DNA of 64,000 bases from contig NZ_CP109487.1 in assembly GCF_036227605.1 (NCBI RefSeq), positions 8,233,001 through 8,297,000 of the forward strand. Reading direction: 5' to 3'. Both the position numbers and the translations under genes were made by a program. Shown here one piece after another: positions 26,006 through 33,875 of this stretch. This stretch comes from Streptomyces sp. NBC_01439 (GTDB lineage: Bacteria > Actinomycetota > Actinomycetes > Streptomycetales > Streptomycetaceae). Each line of letters starts with the position of its first letter. The stretch's first letter is position 1. The notes beneath the pieces were generated by a model that made no database searches, was not told the origin of the DNA, and saw nothing but the letters and a program-made list of their open reading frames with translations.

Positions 26006-26691
26006 GACGGTACGTCAACTCCTCGTTCGCGGGGCCGTGGGGTGAGTTCGCGGGCCGCCATCCAGTCCAGCAGCGGGCGCACCAGGTGCCAGGTCTCCCG
26101 CACCAGCTCCCCGGCGCGCGCCGTGTGCAGCCCGGCGTCCGGACCGAGGCGGCGCCCCGCGTCGATCTTGCGGTGGCGCAGCAGGTCCAGCCGCGGGTGG
26201 TCCGCCGGGACCCCCCGCGGCCGGGACTTGAGCCGGTCGCCGCCCAGGACGAACCCCTGCTCCTCCAGCCGGCCCGCGATCGCGGCCAGCTCCGCGCCGC
26301 CGTCCTCCTCCTCGACGGCGGCGCGGTACCGGGCGACCTCGGCCCCGGCGTACGGGTACCAGCGGCCGGAGGCGTACAGGCCGTCCCGGTCCAGGTGCAC
26401 CCAGAGGCCCAGACAGGGCAGCAGGTCCAGATAGGCGCCCTGGTAGCTCTTGTACGGGGACTTGTCGTGGGACATCCGGGTGTCCCGGACCGGGCCGAGC
26501 ACCTGCACCCCGCCCCATCCGGTCGACTCCGCGAAATGCGCGCCCAGTTCAGCGGCCAGCTCGTCCATCGGCGCACGTACGTCACGCTCGTACCGCTCGC
26601 GGTGGCGCAGCCGCCACGCCTCCTTGCTGTTGTCGGCCGCGAGGTCCTCGTACAGGCGCAGTGCCGAGGGCGGGAAGCCGCTGAAGGTCAC
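26002..26691 (-). CDS. DUF2461 family protein
   Basis: A 229-residue protein of the DUF2461 family (function unknown), recognised from the N-terminal pattern 'FSGFPPSALRLYEDLAADNSK' and internal 'RDTRMSHDKSPYK'. A GTG at 26691 is chosen because this motif opens the family and because the GTG overlaps the SHMT stop (GTGA). Its own stop overlaps the threonine aldolase ATG. It is therefore locked by translational coupling between two PLP enzymes of amino acid chemistry. No membrane segment, signal peptide or catalytic motif is recognised. A role in the pathway is suggested by position only. Confidence 0.85.
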   Translation of the reverse strand: MTFSGFPPSALRLYEDLAADNSKEAWRLRHRERYERDVRAPMDELAAELGAHFAESTGWGGVQVLGPVRDTRMSHDKSPYKSYQGAYLDLLPCLGLWVHLDRDGLYASGRWYPYAGAEVARYRAAVEEEDGGAELAAIAGRLEEQGFVLGGDRLKSRPRGVPADHPRLDLLRHRKIDAGRRLGPDAGLHTARAGELVRETWHLVRPLLDWMAARELTPRPRERGVDVPS

Positions 26692-28088
26692 GGCAGGTAC
26701 CCCGGCAGGGGGTGGGCGGCGCACAGCTCCGAGACCCGGGTGCGCACCCGGTCGCGCAGCGCGTCCGGCAGTGCGCCGCCCTGCGCGCGCAGCGCCGTGA
26801 GGACGTCGGCGACCAGGTCGGCGCACTCGGCGGCCACCGCGTGGTCCATCCCGCGCGCGGCCAGCGTGTTGGTGCCGAGCCGCAGTCCGCCGGTCACCCG
26901 GACCGGTGTGGTGTCGCCGGGGACCCGGTTGCGGTTGACCACGATCCCGCAGGACTCCAGGGCCTGCTCGGCGACGTCCCCGGTGACGCCGGTGCCGCGC
27001 AGGTCGAGGAGCACCATGTGGGTGTCCGTACCGCCCGTGACCAGCCGGAACCCCCGGTCCAGGAGCCGCTCCGCGATCGCCTGCGCGCCGTCGGCCAGCC
27101 GCTTGGCGACCTCCGCGAAGTCCGGGCTCGCCACGAAGTCCAGGGCCCGCGCCTTGGCCGCCACCGAGGCCAGGTCGGGCGTGCCCTGCGTGAAGGGGAA
27201 CACGGCGCGGCGCAGGGTCGCTGCCAGGGTGCCGCGCTCCGGTCCGGCCTTGCGGGCCTCCTTGCCGAGCAGGATCAGACCGCCGCGCGGGCCGTACAAC
27301 TGCTTGTAGGTGCTGGTGGTGGTCACGTGGGCGTGGTCGACGGGGCTCTGGTGGAGGCCGGCCGCGACCAGACCCGCGATGTGCGAGATGTCGGCCAGCA
27401 GATAGGCGTTGGCCTCGTCCGCGATCTCCCGGAAGCGGGCGAAGTCGATGCTGCGCGGGTACGCGCTCGCCCCGCAGACGATCAGCTTCGGGCGGTGCTC
27501 CAGGGCCAGTTCGCGGATCTGGTCGTAATCGAGCAGCCCCTCCGGTGTCACCCGGTAGCCGTGGGCGCGGTAGTAGCGGCCGGTCACCGAGGCGGGGGAG
27601 CCGTGGGTGAGGTGGCCCCCGCAGTCCAGGTCCAGCCCGAGCAGGGAGTCACCGGGGTTCAGCAGCGCCGTGATCACGGCGAGGTTGGCGGAGGACCCGG
27701 AGTGCGGCTGCACGATCGCGTCCCGGGCCCCGAACGCCGCGCACGCCCGGTCGATCGCGAGGCGTTCGATCTCGTCGGCGACCCCGCAGCCGGCGTGGTA
27801 GCGGTTCCCGGGGAAGCCCTCGGCGGTCAGGTTGCCGAGCGCGCTGCCCTCGCAGGCCAGCACGGAGGGGTCGGCGACGCTGGACGCCGCGACCATCATC
27901 AGGGTGTCGCGCTGGCGCGCCGACTCCCGGGCCAGCAGCGTGTACAGCTCGCCGTCGCGCTCTCTGAGCCGTGTCGCGGCGTGCCCGGCGAAATCGACCA
28001 GGTCGGGATCGGGTCCGGAACCGGGGCCGGGGCCGGGTGCCGCGGGCAGCTCCGGCTCGGTGACGGGCGCGGGCAGGGTGAGACTCAT
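26688..28088 (-). CDS. Serine hydroxymethyltransferase homologue, probable alpha-methylserine synthase (FmoH-like)
   Basis: A 466-residue PLP enzyme of the SHMT family, longer than housekeeping GlyA (about 420) because of a Pro/Gly-rich N-terminus. 'EGFPGNRYHAG', 'PHSGSSANLAV' and 'DISHIAGLVAAGLH' are recognisable, and the Schiff-base Lys262 is in 'TTTSTYKQLYGPRGG'. The residues around it differ from the usual TTTHKTLRGPRGG, with Tyr at the positions of His and Arg. It follows the Cy-A-PCP gene by 54 bases on the same strand. In the JBIR-34/-35 pathway the SHMT homologue FmoH makes alpha-methyl-L-serine from D-alanine and methylene-tetrahydrofolate; I infer the same role. A plain serine/glycine enzyme is the alternative. 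Confidence 0.9.
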   Translation of the reverse strand: MSLTLPAPVTEPELPAAPGPGPGSGPDPDLVDFAGHAATRLRERDGELYTLLARESARQRDTLMMVAASSVADPSVLACEGSALGNLTAEGFPGNRYHAGCGVADEIERLAIDRACAAFGARDAIVQPHSGSSANLAVITALLNPGDSLLGLDLDCGGHLTHGSPASVTGRYYRAHGYRVTPEGLLDYDQIRELALEHRPKLIVCGASAYPRSIDFARFREIADEANAYLLADISHIAGLVAAGLHQSPVDHAHVTTTSTYKQLYGPRGGLILLGKEARKAGPERGTLAATLRRAVFPFTQGTPDLASVAAKARALDFVASPDFAEVAKRLADGAQAIAERLLDRGFRLVTGGTDTHMVLLDLRGTGVTGDVAEQALESCGIVVNRNRVPGDTTPVRVTGGLRLGTNTLAARGMDHAVAAECADLVADVLTALRAQGGALPDALRDRVRTRVSELCAAHPLPGYLP

Positions 28089-28142
28089 GACTGTCCCCTC
28101 TCGGAATCGTCCGTGATGACCGTGCTGAACCGGTGCGTGTCC

Positions 28143-31100
28143 TCAGCCGTCCACATCGGCGGTGCCCGTCCCGTCGGCCGCGTCGGGCCCGTCCGCCTCC
28201 AGCTCGCCGAAGGCCTCGGCGGCTGCGACCGCCTCCGCGCCGTGCTGCTCGTCCGCGGCGATCTTCCCGGCCAGCTCGGAGATCAGCGGGTTCTGGAACA
28301 CGGTCTTCACCGGCACCGGCACCCCCAGCAGCTCCTTGAGCAGACCGGCCAGCCGGGTACCGCTGAGCGAATCGCCGCCCAGGCTGAAGAAGTTGTCACC
28401 GGGCGCCGCCCCGTCCAGGCCCAGGATGTCGGCGACCGCCGCACACAGCACGAGCTCCAGGGCGCTGCCCGGACCGTCCCCGGCGTCGCGCACGGCCGCC
28501 TCGTCGGCGGACTGCTGCCGCCCGGCGGACGAGGCCAGCAGCAGCCGGTCGACCTTGCCGTTGCGGGTCAGCGGTAGCTCCGGCAGCACCGTGAGCGCGG
28601 CCGGCACCATGTAGCCGGGCAGTTGCGCGGCGAGCCGCTCCAGGACCGGACCGGCCGCCCCTGCCCCGGCCACGACGAAGGCGTGCAGCCGCCGCACCCC
28701 GTGCGCGCTGGCCGGGGCCACCACCACGGCCGCCTCGACCTCGGCGTCCTGGCGCAACACGGCCTCGATCTCGCCGAGCTCGATCCGGTGGCCCTGGATC
28801 TTCACCTGGAAGTCGTCCCGGCCCAGGATCTCGATGCTGCCGTCCGGCAGGTACCGGCCCAGGTCACCGGTCAGATAGGCGCGTTCGCCGCTCTCCGGAA
28901 GGTGCACGAAGCGGTTCGCGGTGCGCTCCGCGTCGTTCCAGTAGCCGAGCGCGAGCCCGACGTCGCTGGCCACGGCCATCTCGCCGACCACGCCGAGCGG
29001 GCGCTCGTGGGCGGCCGCATCGACGATGTAGTAGCGCTGGTTGGTGATCGGCTTGCCGTACGGGATGCTCGTCCAGGAGGGGTCGACCTCGCCGATCGGC
29101 TGGAACAGCGACCAGCAGATCGTCTCGGTCGGACCGCCCGAACCCACCACCTGGATCCGGTGGCTCTGCGCCCGCAGTCGGTCCGGCAGCGTCAGCGGGA
29201 TCCAGTCGCCGGAGAGCACGGACAGCCGCAGGGACTCCAGGGGCCGGCCGCCGCCGCGCCGCTCGCGCACCTCGGCCTCGCCGACCAGGAGTTCCATCAG
29301 GACGGGTACGGAGTTCCACAGGGTGACCTGCTCGGCGTGGACCAGATCGGCCCAGACATCGGGCTCGGCGTGGTCGAACGGCGGCGGCAGCACCACGGTC
29401 CCGCCCTGCGTCAGCACCCCGAACACGTCGTAGATCGAGGCGTCGAAGTGCAGCCCGGAGATGGCCAGCAGCCGGTCCCGCGCACCGACCTCGAAGCGTG
29501 TCGCGACGTCGCGGATCAGGTTGACCACGCCGATGTGGTCGACCATGACGCCCTTGGGCTCACCGGTCGAGCCCGAAGTGAAGATCGTGTAGGCGAGGTC
29601 CGCCGGGGTCTGCGCGGTGTCGGGCCGGGTGTCGGTCCCGGACTCGAAGTCCTGGTCCACCCGGTAGCGGCGGGCCGTGGGCGGCCAGCTGATCTTGGAG
29701 TCCAGCCGGGACTGGGTGAGGATCCGGTCGACCTTGGCCTCGGTGAGCAGCCGGCGCAGCCGCTCCGGCGGCACGGACGGGTCCAGCGGCAGGTAGGCCG
29801 CGCCGGAGGCGAGGATCCCGTACACCGCGGCGTACTGCTCCCAGCCCTTCTCCATCACCACGGCGACCAGTTCGCCCGGGGCCGCACCGTGGTCCCGCAG
29901 CGCGTGCCCGATCCGCCAGGCGTACGAGGCCAGCTCGCCGTAGCTCAGCCGCCGCCCGGAGCCGTCCACCACGGCCTCGGCGCCGGGCGTGCGCTCCACC
30001 TGCTGGGCGAACAGCTCGTGCAAGGTGGTGTACGGGATCTGCCTGGCGGTGTCGTTGACCTGGCGGCGCAGCGTCCGCTCGGCCGCCGGGATCAGGTCGA
30101 AGCGCCGGACGTGCAGGGACTCCGGGTCCCGCGTGAGGCGCTCCAGGAGGTCCACGTACACGCCGAAGGCCGCGTCGACGAAGCCAGGCGCGAACGCCCC
30201 GTCGACGAAGTCCCAGATGACGCGCAGCTCACCGGCCAGTTCGCGCAGTTGTACGTCGAGCGAAACCTGCGGGGTCTGCGAGATCGAGTACACCTCCCGG
30301 CCCAGGTCCGTGACGGGCCTGCGCACCGGGTAGTCGAGCAGGCTGGTCACGACCACCGGCATGCCGGCCTGCGCGCCCACCCCGTGCAGCCGGGTCAGCT
30401 CGCGCAGCACGCGCACGCCGTTGAAGGCACCGTGCTCGGCGTCGCGGGCGAGCTGGTCGCGCAGGGCGTGCGCCCGGTCCAGGAAGGTCGCGCCGGAACC
30501 GTCGGCGGCGAGCATCACGGCGTTGGTGAAGTCACCGAGGACGCCGGTGATGTCCGGGTGCACCGCCGGGCGCTGGAAGATCGGGTAGTTGATGGTGAAG
30601 TCGGACTCCTCCGCCCAGCACCGGACCACCTCGGCGAAGGCGGCGGTCAGCAGGACCGACGGCGTCAGCCCCGCCCCGCGCGCCCGTGCCGAGAAGAGCT
30701 GCCAGTCCTCGGGGGAGAGACGGTGTTCGCGCCGGTCGAAGCGCACCTCGCGACCGTCGCCGGCGGAGCCGCCCGTGGGCAGCGAGGGGGCCGGTGGCAG
30801 GGTGGGGACGCGCGCCAGCCAGTAGTCGCGGGCGGCGCGGAAGGCCTCGGTGTGCGGCAGCGCGTCCGCACGCCAGCGGGCGTACTCGGCGAAGCCGATG
30901 CCGGGTTCCGGCAGTTCGGCGTCCGGGTCCTCGTAGAGGTCGACCAGCTCGGGGAAGAGCACCTGGAAGGCGCTGGAGGCGTCCAGCACCTGGAGGTCGA
31001 TCCCGAGGTGGACCCGGCTCGGGTTCCCCGGACCGCCCAGCCGGATGATCCGCAGGTCGAACAACGGCCAGCTGCCCACCGGGAAGACCACGTGGCTCAT

Positions 31101-31439
31101 CTCGTCCCGCAGCGCGGCGAGCCGCTCCCGCGAGGCGTCGGCGGACAGCCCGCTCAGGTCCACGACCGGTATCTCGAAGGGCAGCGGGTCGGCCGGCACC
31201 CACTGGGTGCCGTCCGTGCGGCCGATCGCACGGAGCATGTCGTGACGGGCGACCACCTTGCGCCAGGCAGCGGCGAAACGCTCGGGATCGAGGTCCGCAC
31301 GCTCCCATTCGAAGTATCCGTAGCAGCCGATACCGCCCAGCTCGACTGCTTCACCTCGCCCGATCATCAGTGCCTGCTGCGTCTCGGTCATCGGGAAGGA
31401 CGCGGCACTGTCCGCGCGAGCGGGCAGGAGCTCGGTCAT
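28143..31439 (-). CDS. NRPS module Cy-A-PCP, FmoA3-like methyloxazoline-forming
   Basis: A 1098-residue single module. The heterocyclisation domain (14-450) has the DxxxxDxxS motif as D148/D153/S156 and the 'SISQTPQVSLD' segment. The adenylation domain (470-965) has the 'SGDWIP' type core shared with Cys/Ser activators; its pocket starts Asp666-Ala667 in 'FDASIY', with Asn in 'LWNS' and Cys-Trp after 'GGPTETI'. PCP Ser1024 is in 'LGGDS'. A Glu/Ala-rich tail follows. FmoA3, also Cy-A-PCP, activates alpha-methyl-L-serine; an Ala gives room for the extra methyl group and its Cy closes the 4-methyloxazoline ring. The neighbouring SHMT homologue supports the same substrate here. It heads the minus-strand operon. 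The alternative is ordinary Ser, Thr or Cys cyclisation. Confidence 0.92.
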   Translation of the reverse strand: MTELLPARADSAASFPMTETQQALMIGRGEAVELGGIGCYGYFEWERADLDPERFAAAWRKVVARHDMLRAIGRTDGTQWVPADPLPFEIPVVDLSGLSADASRERLAALRDEMSHVVFPVGSWPLFDLRIIRLGGPGNPSRVHLGIDLQVLDASSAFQVLFPELVDLYEDPDAELPEPGIGFAEYARWRADALPHTEAFRAARDYWLARVPTLPPAPSLPTGGSAGDGREVRFDRREHRLSPEDWQLFSARARGAGLTPSVLLTAAFAEVVRCWAEESDFTINYPIFQRPAVHPDITGVLGDFTNAVMLAADGSGATFLDRAHALRDQLARDAEHGAFNGVRVLRELTRLHGVGAQAGMPVVVTSLLDYPVRRPVTDLGREVYSISQTPQVSLDVQLRELAGELRVIWDFVDGAFAPGFVDAAFGVYVDLLERLTRDPESLHVRRFDLIPAAERTLRRQVNDTARQIPYTTLHELFAQQVERTPGAEAVVDGSGRRLSYGELASYAWRIGHALRDHGAAPGELVAVVMEKGWEQYAAVYGILASGAAYLPLDPSVPPERLRRLLTEAKVDRILTQSRLDSKISWPPTARRYRVDQDFESGTDTRPDTAQTPADLAYTIFTSGSTGEPKGVMVDHIGVVNLIRDVATRFEVGARDRLLAISGLHFDASIYDVFGVLTQGGTVVLPPPFDHAEPDVWADLVHAEQVTLWNSVPVLMELLVGEAEVRERRGGGRPLESLRLSVLSGDWIPLTLPDRLRAQSHRIQVVGSGGPTETICWSLFQPIGEVDPSWTSIPYGKPITNQRYYIVDAAAHERPLGVVGEMAVASDVGLALGYWNDAERTANRFVHLPESGERAYLTGDLGRYLPDGSIEILGRDDFQVKIQGHRIELGEIEAVLRQDAEVEAAVVVAPASAHGVRRLHAFVVAGAGAAGPVLERLAAQLPGYMVPAALTVLPELPLTRNGKVDRLLLASSAGRQQSADEAAVRDAGDGPGSALELVLCAAVADILGLDGAAPGDNFFSLGGDSLSGTRLAGLLKELLGVPVPVKTVFQNPLISELAGKIAADEQHGAEAVAAAEAFGELEADGPDAADGTGTADVDG

Positions 31440-31531
31440 GGTCCAACTCCATTCGGTGTTACGGGCCGTTGGCTGGTGCGTGCCCGGGGTGGTTACGGGG
31501 CCGGAGCGCCCTGCTGCGGGGCAGGGCGAGG

Positions 31532-33403
31532 CTAGGGGCGGTGAGTTAGCCGCCGGTTATGTTCCGCCCGGGCACCGGCCTTGCGGTCGGCCGTGGCCCC
31601 CTCGCCCAGGGAGAGCGCGAAGAGCCGTACGAGCGGATGGAACAGGTAGCAGGGCTGGCCCCACTCGTCCGCGCCGCTGACCTCGAGCAGGGCCGCGTCG
31701 GCGAGTGCTTCCAGCAGCCGCTCGGCCTCGGTCTCCGGCAGGCCCAGCGACAGCGCCGCCTGCGCGGCGGGGAACGGCTGCGGGCCGAGCGCGGCGAGCG
31801 CCGGGAACACCGCCCGCACCTCGGGGTCCAGCGCCCGCCAGGACGGCAACAGCGATCCGTGCACGTCCAGATCGCCCGAGTGCAGCTCCCGCAGCCGGGT
31901 GGCCGGATCCGCCAGCCGGCGCGCCAGCCGGTCCGGGGTGGAGTGCGGCCGGGCGGCGATCCGGGTCCCGACGATCCGCAGGGCCAGCGGCAGACCGGCG
32001 CAGTGCTCGACGATCGCGGACGCCGCACCGGGCGCCGAGGCCAATCGGGCGGGACCGGCCGCGGCCGAGAGGAGCTCCAGCGAGTCCCGCAGCGCCAGGG
32101 GGGCCAGGGCCACGGTGTGCGCCCCGGCCACGGTGGGCAGGGCGGTCCGCCCGGTGACCAGGACCGCCGGCTCCGGGGTGTTGGGCAGCAGCGGCCCCAA
32201 CTGGGCCGCCCCGGAGGCGTTGTCCAGCACGATCAGCAGCTGCCTGCCCCGGGTCCGCTCCCGGTAGAGCCGGACCAGTTGGTCCTGGTCCTCGGTGTCC
32301 GGTGCGTCGTCCATCGGCCCCAGCGCGCGCAGCAGCCCGCGCAGCACCCGGGTCGGGTGCCGGGGAGTGCCGTCGGGCGCGCGCAGGTCGGCGTACAACT
32401 GCCCGTCGGGAAAGTGTCGTTGGCAGCGGTGGGCCGCGTGGACGGCCAGGGCGGTCTTGCCGAGTCCGGCCATGCCGGTGACCAGGACCCGGCGGGGCCG
32501 CCCGGGGCCCTGCGCATCGGGGGCCAGCGCGCGGCAGAGCAGCTCCAGTTCGGGCTCCCGACCGGTGAAGTCGACGGTGTCGGGGGGCAGCATGGCCGGG
32601 GCGCCGTCCGGGCGACCGGCCGCGCCCCGCCGGGAGCCGGTCAGCACGGCGGGCGTCGAGCGCGGCTGCCGGTCCAGCGTGCCCTCCAGCAGCGCCCGGT
32701 AGGTGGCCTGGAGCTCCTCGCCGGGGTTCACGCCCAGCTCGTCGGCGAGCACCGCGCGCCCGTGGTGGTAGAGGTGGATGGCGTCCGCCTGCCGCCCCGA
32801 CCGGCACAGGGCGGTCATCAGCTGGCACCGGATGCGCTCGCGCAACGGGAACTCGGCGACCAGGCCGGTGAGCTCGCCGGTGATCTGCTCGTGCCGGCCC
32901 AGCGCGAGATCGGCCGCGATGCGGTGCTCCAGGGTGACCGCCCGGGCCTCGCTCAGTCGCGGCGCCTCGGCGTCGGCGAGGTATTCCGTGGCGTTGGCGA
33001 AGGGCAGGCCGTTCCACCGGGCCAGGGCACGGCGCAGCAGCTCACCGGCCTTTTCGAAGTCCTCGGCGACCAGCGCCTCGCGGCCGCTGAACGCCAGCTT
33101 CTCGAATTCGCTCAGGTCGAGGGTCGCATTACCGATGCTCATGGCATATCCGGGCGGCCGGCGATCGATCAGAACGTCGTCGCCGAGAATCTTGCGCAAG
33201 CGGGAAACATAGGTGTAGAGCTGTGCGCTGACGGTGGCCGGTGGAGCCCATCCCCACAGCAGCCGGCACAGCCGTTCGTCGGAGATCACCTCTTCACGGG
33301 CCACGAGGAGCGCCGCGAGCACGGTGTGCAGCTTCGCCCCGGAGAAGGGGACCCGGCGGCCGTCCCGGCGTACCTCGACTGGCCCGAGCACTCGGAATTC
33401 CAT
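31532..33403 (-). CDS. SARP/AfsR-type regulator with NB-ARC ATPase domain
   Basis: This 623-residue regulator starts directly with the OmpR-like DNA-binding domain of SARPs (1-95, 'FRVLGPVEV'), then the BTAD (about 100-245). An NB-ARC/STAND ATPase (about 280-520) follows, with Walker A 'GMAGLGKTAL' and 'LLIVLDNAS' as Walker B. It ends soon after the ATPase and lacks the long TPR array of AfsR. It lies 92 bases upstream of the Cy-A-PCP gene in the same direction and is divergent from the small secreted-peptide gene. It is likely a cluster activator; target promoters are not established. Its own upstream region holds two inverted repeats. Confidence 0.92.
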   Translation of the reverse strand: MEFRVLGPVEVRRDGRRVPFSGAKLHTVLAALLVAREEVISDERLCRLLWGWAPPATVSAQLYTYVSRLRKILGDDVLIDRRPPGYAMSIGNATLDLSEFEKLAFSGREALVAEDFEKAGELLRRALARWNGLPFANATEYLADAEAPRLSEARAVTLEHRIAADLALGRHEQITGELTGLVAEFPLRERIRCQLMTALCRSGRQADAIHLYHHGRAVLADELGVNPGEELQATYRALLEGTLDRQPRSTPAVLTGSRRGAAGRPDGAPAMLPPDTVDFTGREPELELLCRALAPDAQGPGRPRRVLVTGMAGLGKTALAVHAAHRCQRHFPDGQLYADLRAPDGTPRHPTRVLRGLLRALGPMDDAPDTEDQDQLVRLYRERTRGRQLLIVLDNASGAAQLGPLLPNTPEPAVLVTGRTALPTVAGAHTVALAPLALRDSLELLSAAAGPARLASAPGAASAIVEHCAGLPLALRIVGTRIAARPHSTPDRLARRLADPATRLRELHSGDLDVHGSLLPSWRALDPEVRAVFPALAALGPQPFPAAQAALSLGLPETEAERLLEALADAALLEVSGADEWGQPCYLFHPLVRLFALSLGEGATADRKAGARAEHNRRLTHRP

Positions 33404-33481
33404 CTACCGCCCCATCCGTGATTCATGGAGAAGAATCTCTGAACGAAGCTAGTGGAGTGCGTTGTCTCCTCGATATCGTGG

Positions 33482-33554
33482 CGATTTCGAGGGCGGACCG
33501 GGTCACGAAATCGATGGAACACAGAAGAAAAAGGAGGCGTCCCTACTGTTCCAT
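33482..33554. promoter_or_regulatory. Two inverted repeats in the divergent regulator/peptide promoter region
   Basis: The 200-base gap between the regulator and the peptide gene holds CGATTTCG (33482-33489) with its complement CGAAATCG (33506-33513), 16 bases apart. It also holds ATGGAACA (33514-33521) with TGTTCCAT (33547-33554), 25 bases apart. They are adjacent and lie within the AT-richer part, where both promoters must be. They are candidate operator sites; the binding protein is unknown. Confidence 0.45.
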
Positions 33555-33603
33555 TCATGCCGCAGCGAGCGGCAGTGATACTCCACCGAGAGGGGATTCC
33601 CAG

Positions 33604-33825
33604 ATGCGCAGCACGCTGACGGTGAAGACGGCGAACACGACGGCGGCGGCCTGCCTGGTCGTTCTTGCAGGGGCGTTCGTCGGCGCGGGGGGCGCCAACG
33701 CCGTGTGGGCGGACACGCACACCACCGTGCAGGCCGACGACGACATGCCGTGGGGCGTCGTCAAGCCGGTGGACCCCCCGCGCCACGGCTCCGCCGGCAC
33801 GCACGGCGACATGCCCTGGGGCTGA
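33604..33825 (+). CDS. Small secreted peptide with repeated MPWG motif
   Basis: A 73-residue product. Residues 1-36 form a Sec signal peptide: charged N-terminus, hydrophobic core 'CLVVLAGAFVGAGG', and possible cleavage after 'ANA' or 'VWA'. The ~37-residue remainder is hydrophilic and carries the hexapeptide DDMPWG (46-51) and a second copy, GDMPWG, as its last six residues (68-73). The ATG follows GAGAGGGGAT at good spacing. It is divergent from one AfsR-type regulator and convergent with another that carries TPR repeats. I do not recognise the family. A secreted signal, a post-translationally modified peptide or an unrelated small exported protein are all possible. Confidence 0.72.
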   Translation: MRSTLTVKTANTTAAACLVVLAGAFVGAGGANAVWADTHTTVQADDDMPWGVVKPVDPPRHGSAGTHGDMPWG

Positions 33826-33875
33826 CCCGCTCCGCTCCTGCCCGCCCCACGACGCGCCGGCGGCCGTCAGGCCGA

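Noticed and set aside
26692..26826. N-terminal extension of the DUF2461 protein into the SHMT gene
   Set aside because: The extension is Arg/Pro-rich, overlaps SHMT coding sequence, and the family motif begins right at the GTG at 26691.
28143..31439. Siderophore-type thiazoline synthetase reading of the Cy-A-PCP protein
   Set aside because: The A domain resembles Cys activators in its core, but no siderophore transport, salicylate or iron-uptake genes are present and the SHMT neighbour fits alpha-methylserine better.
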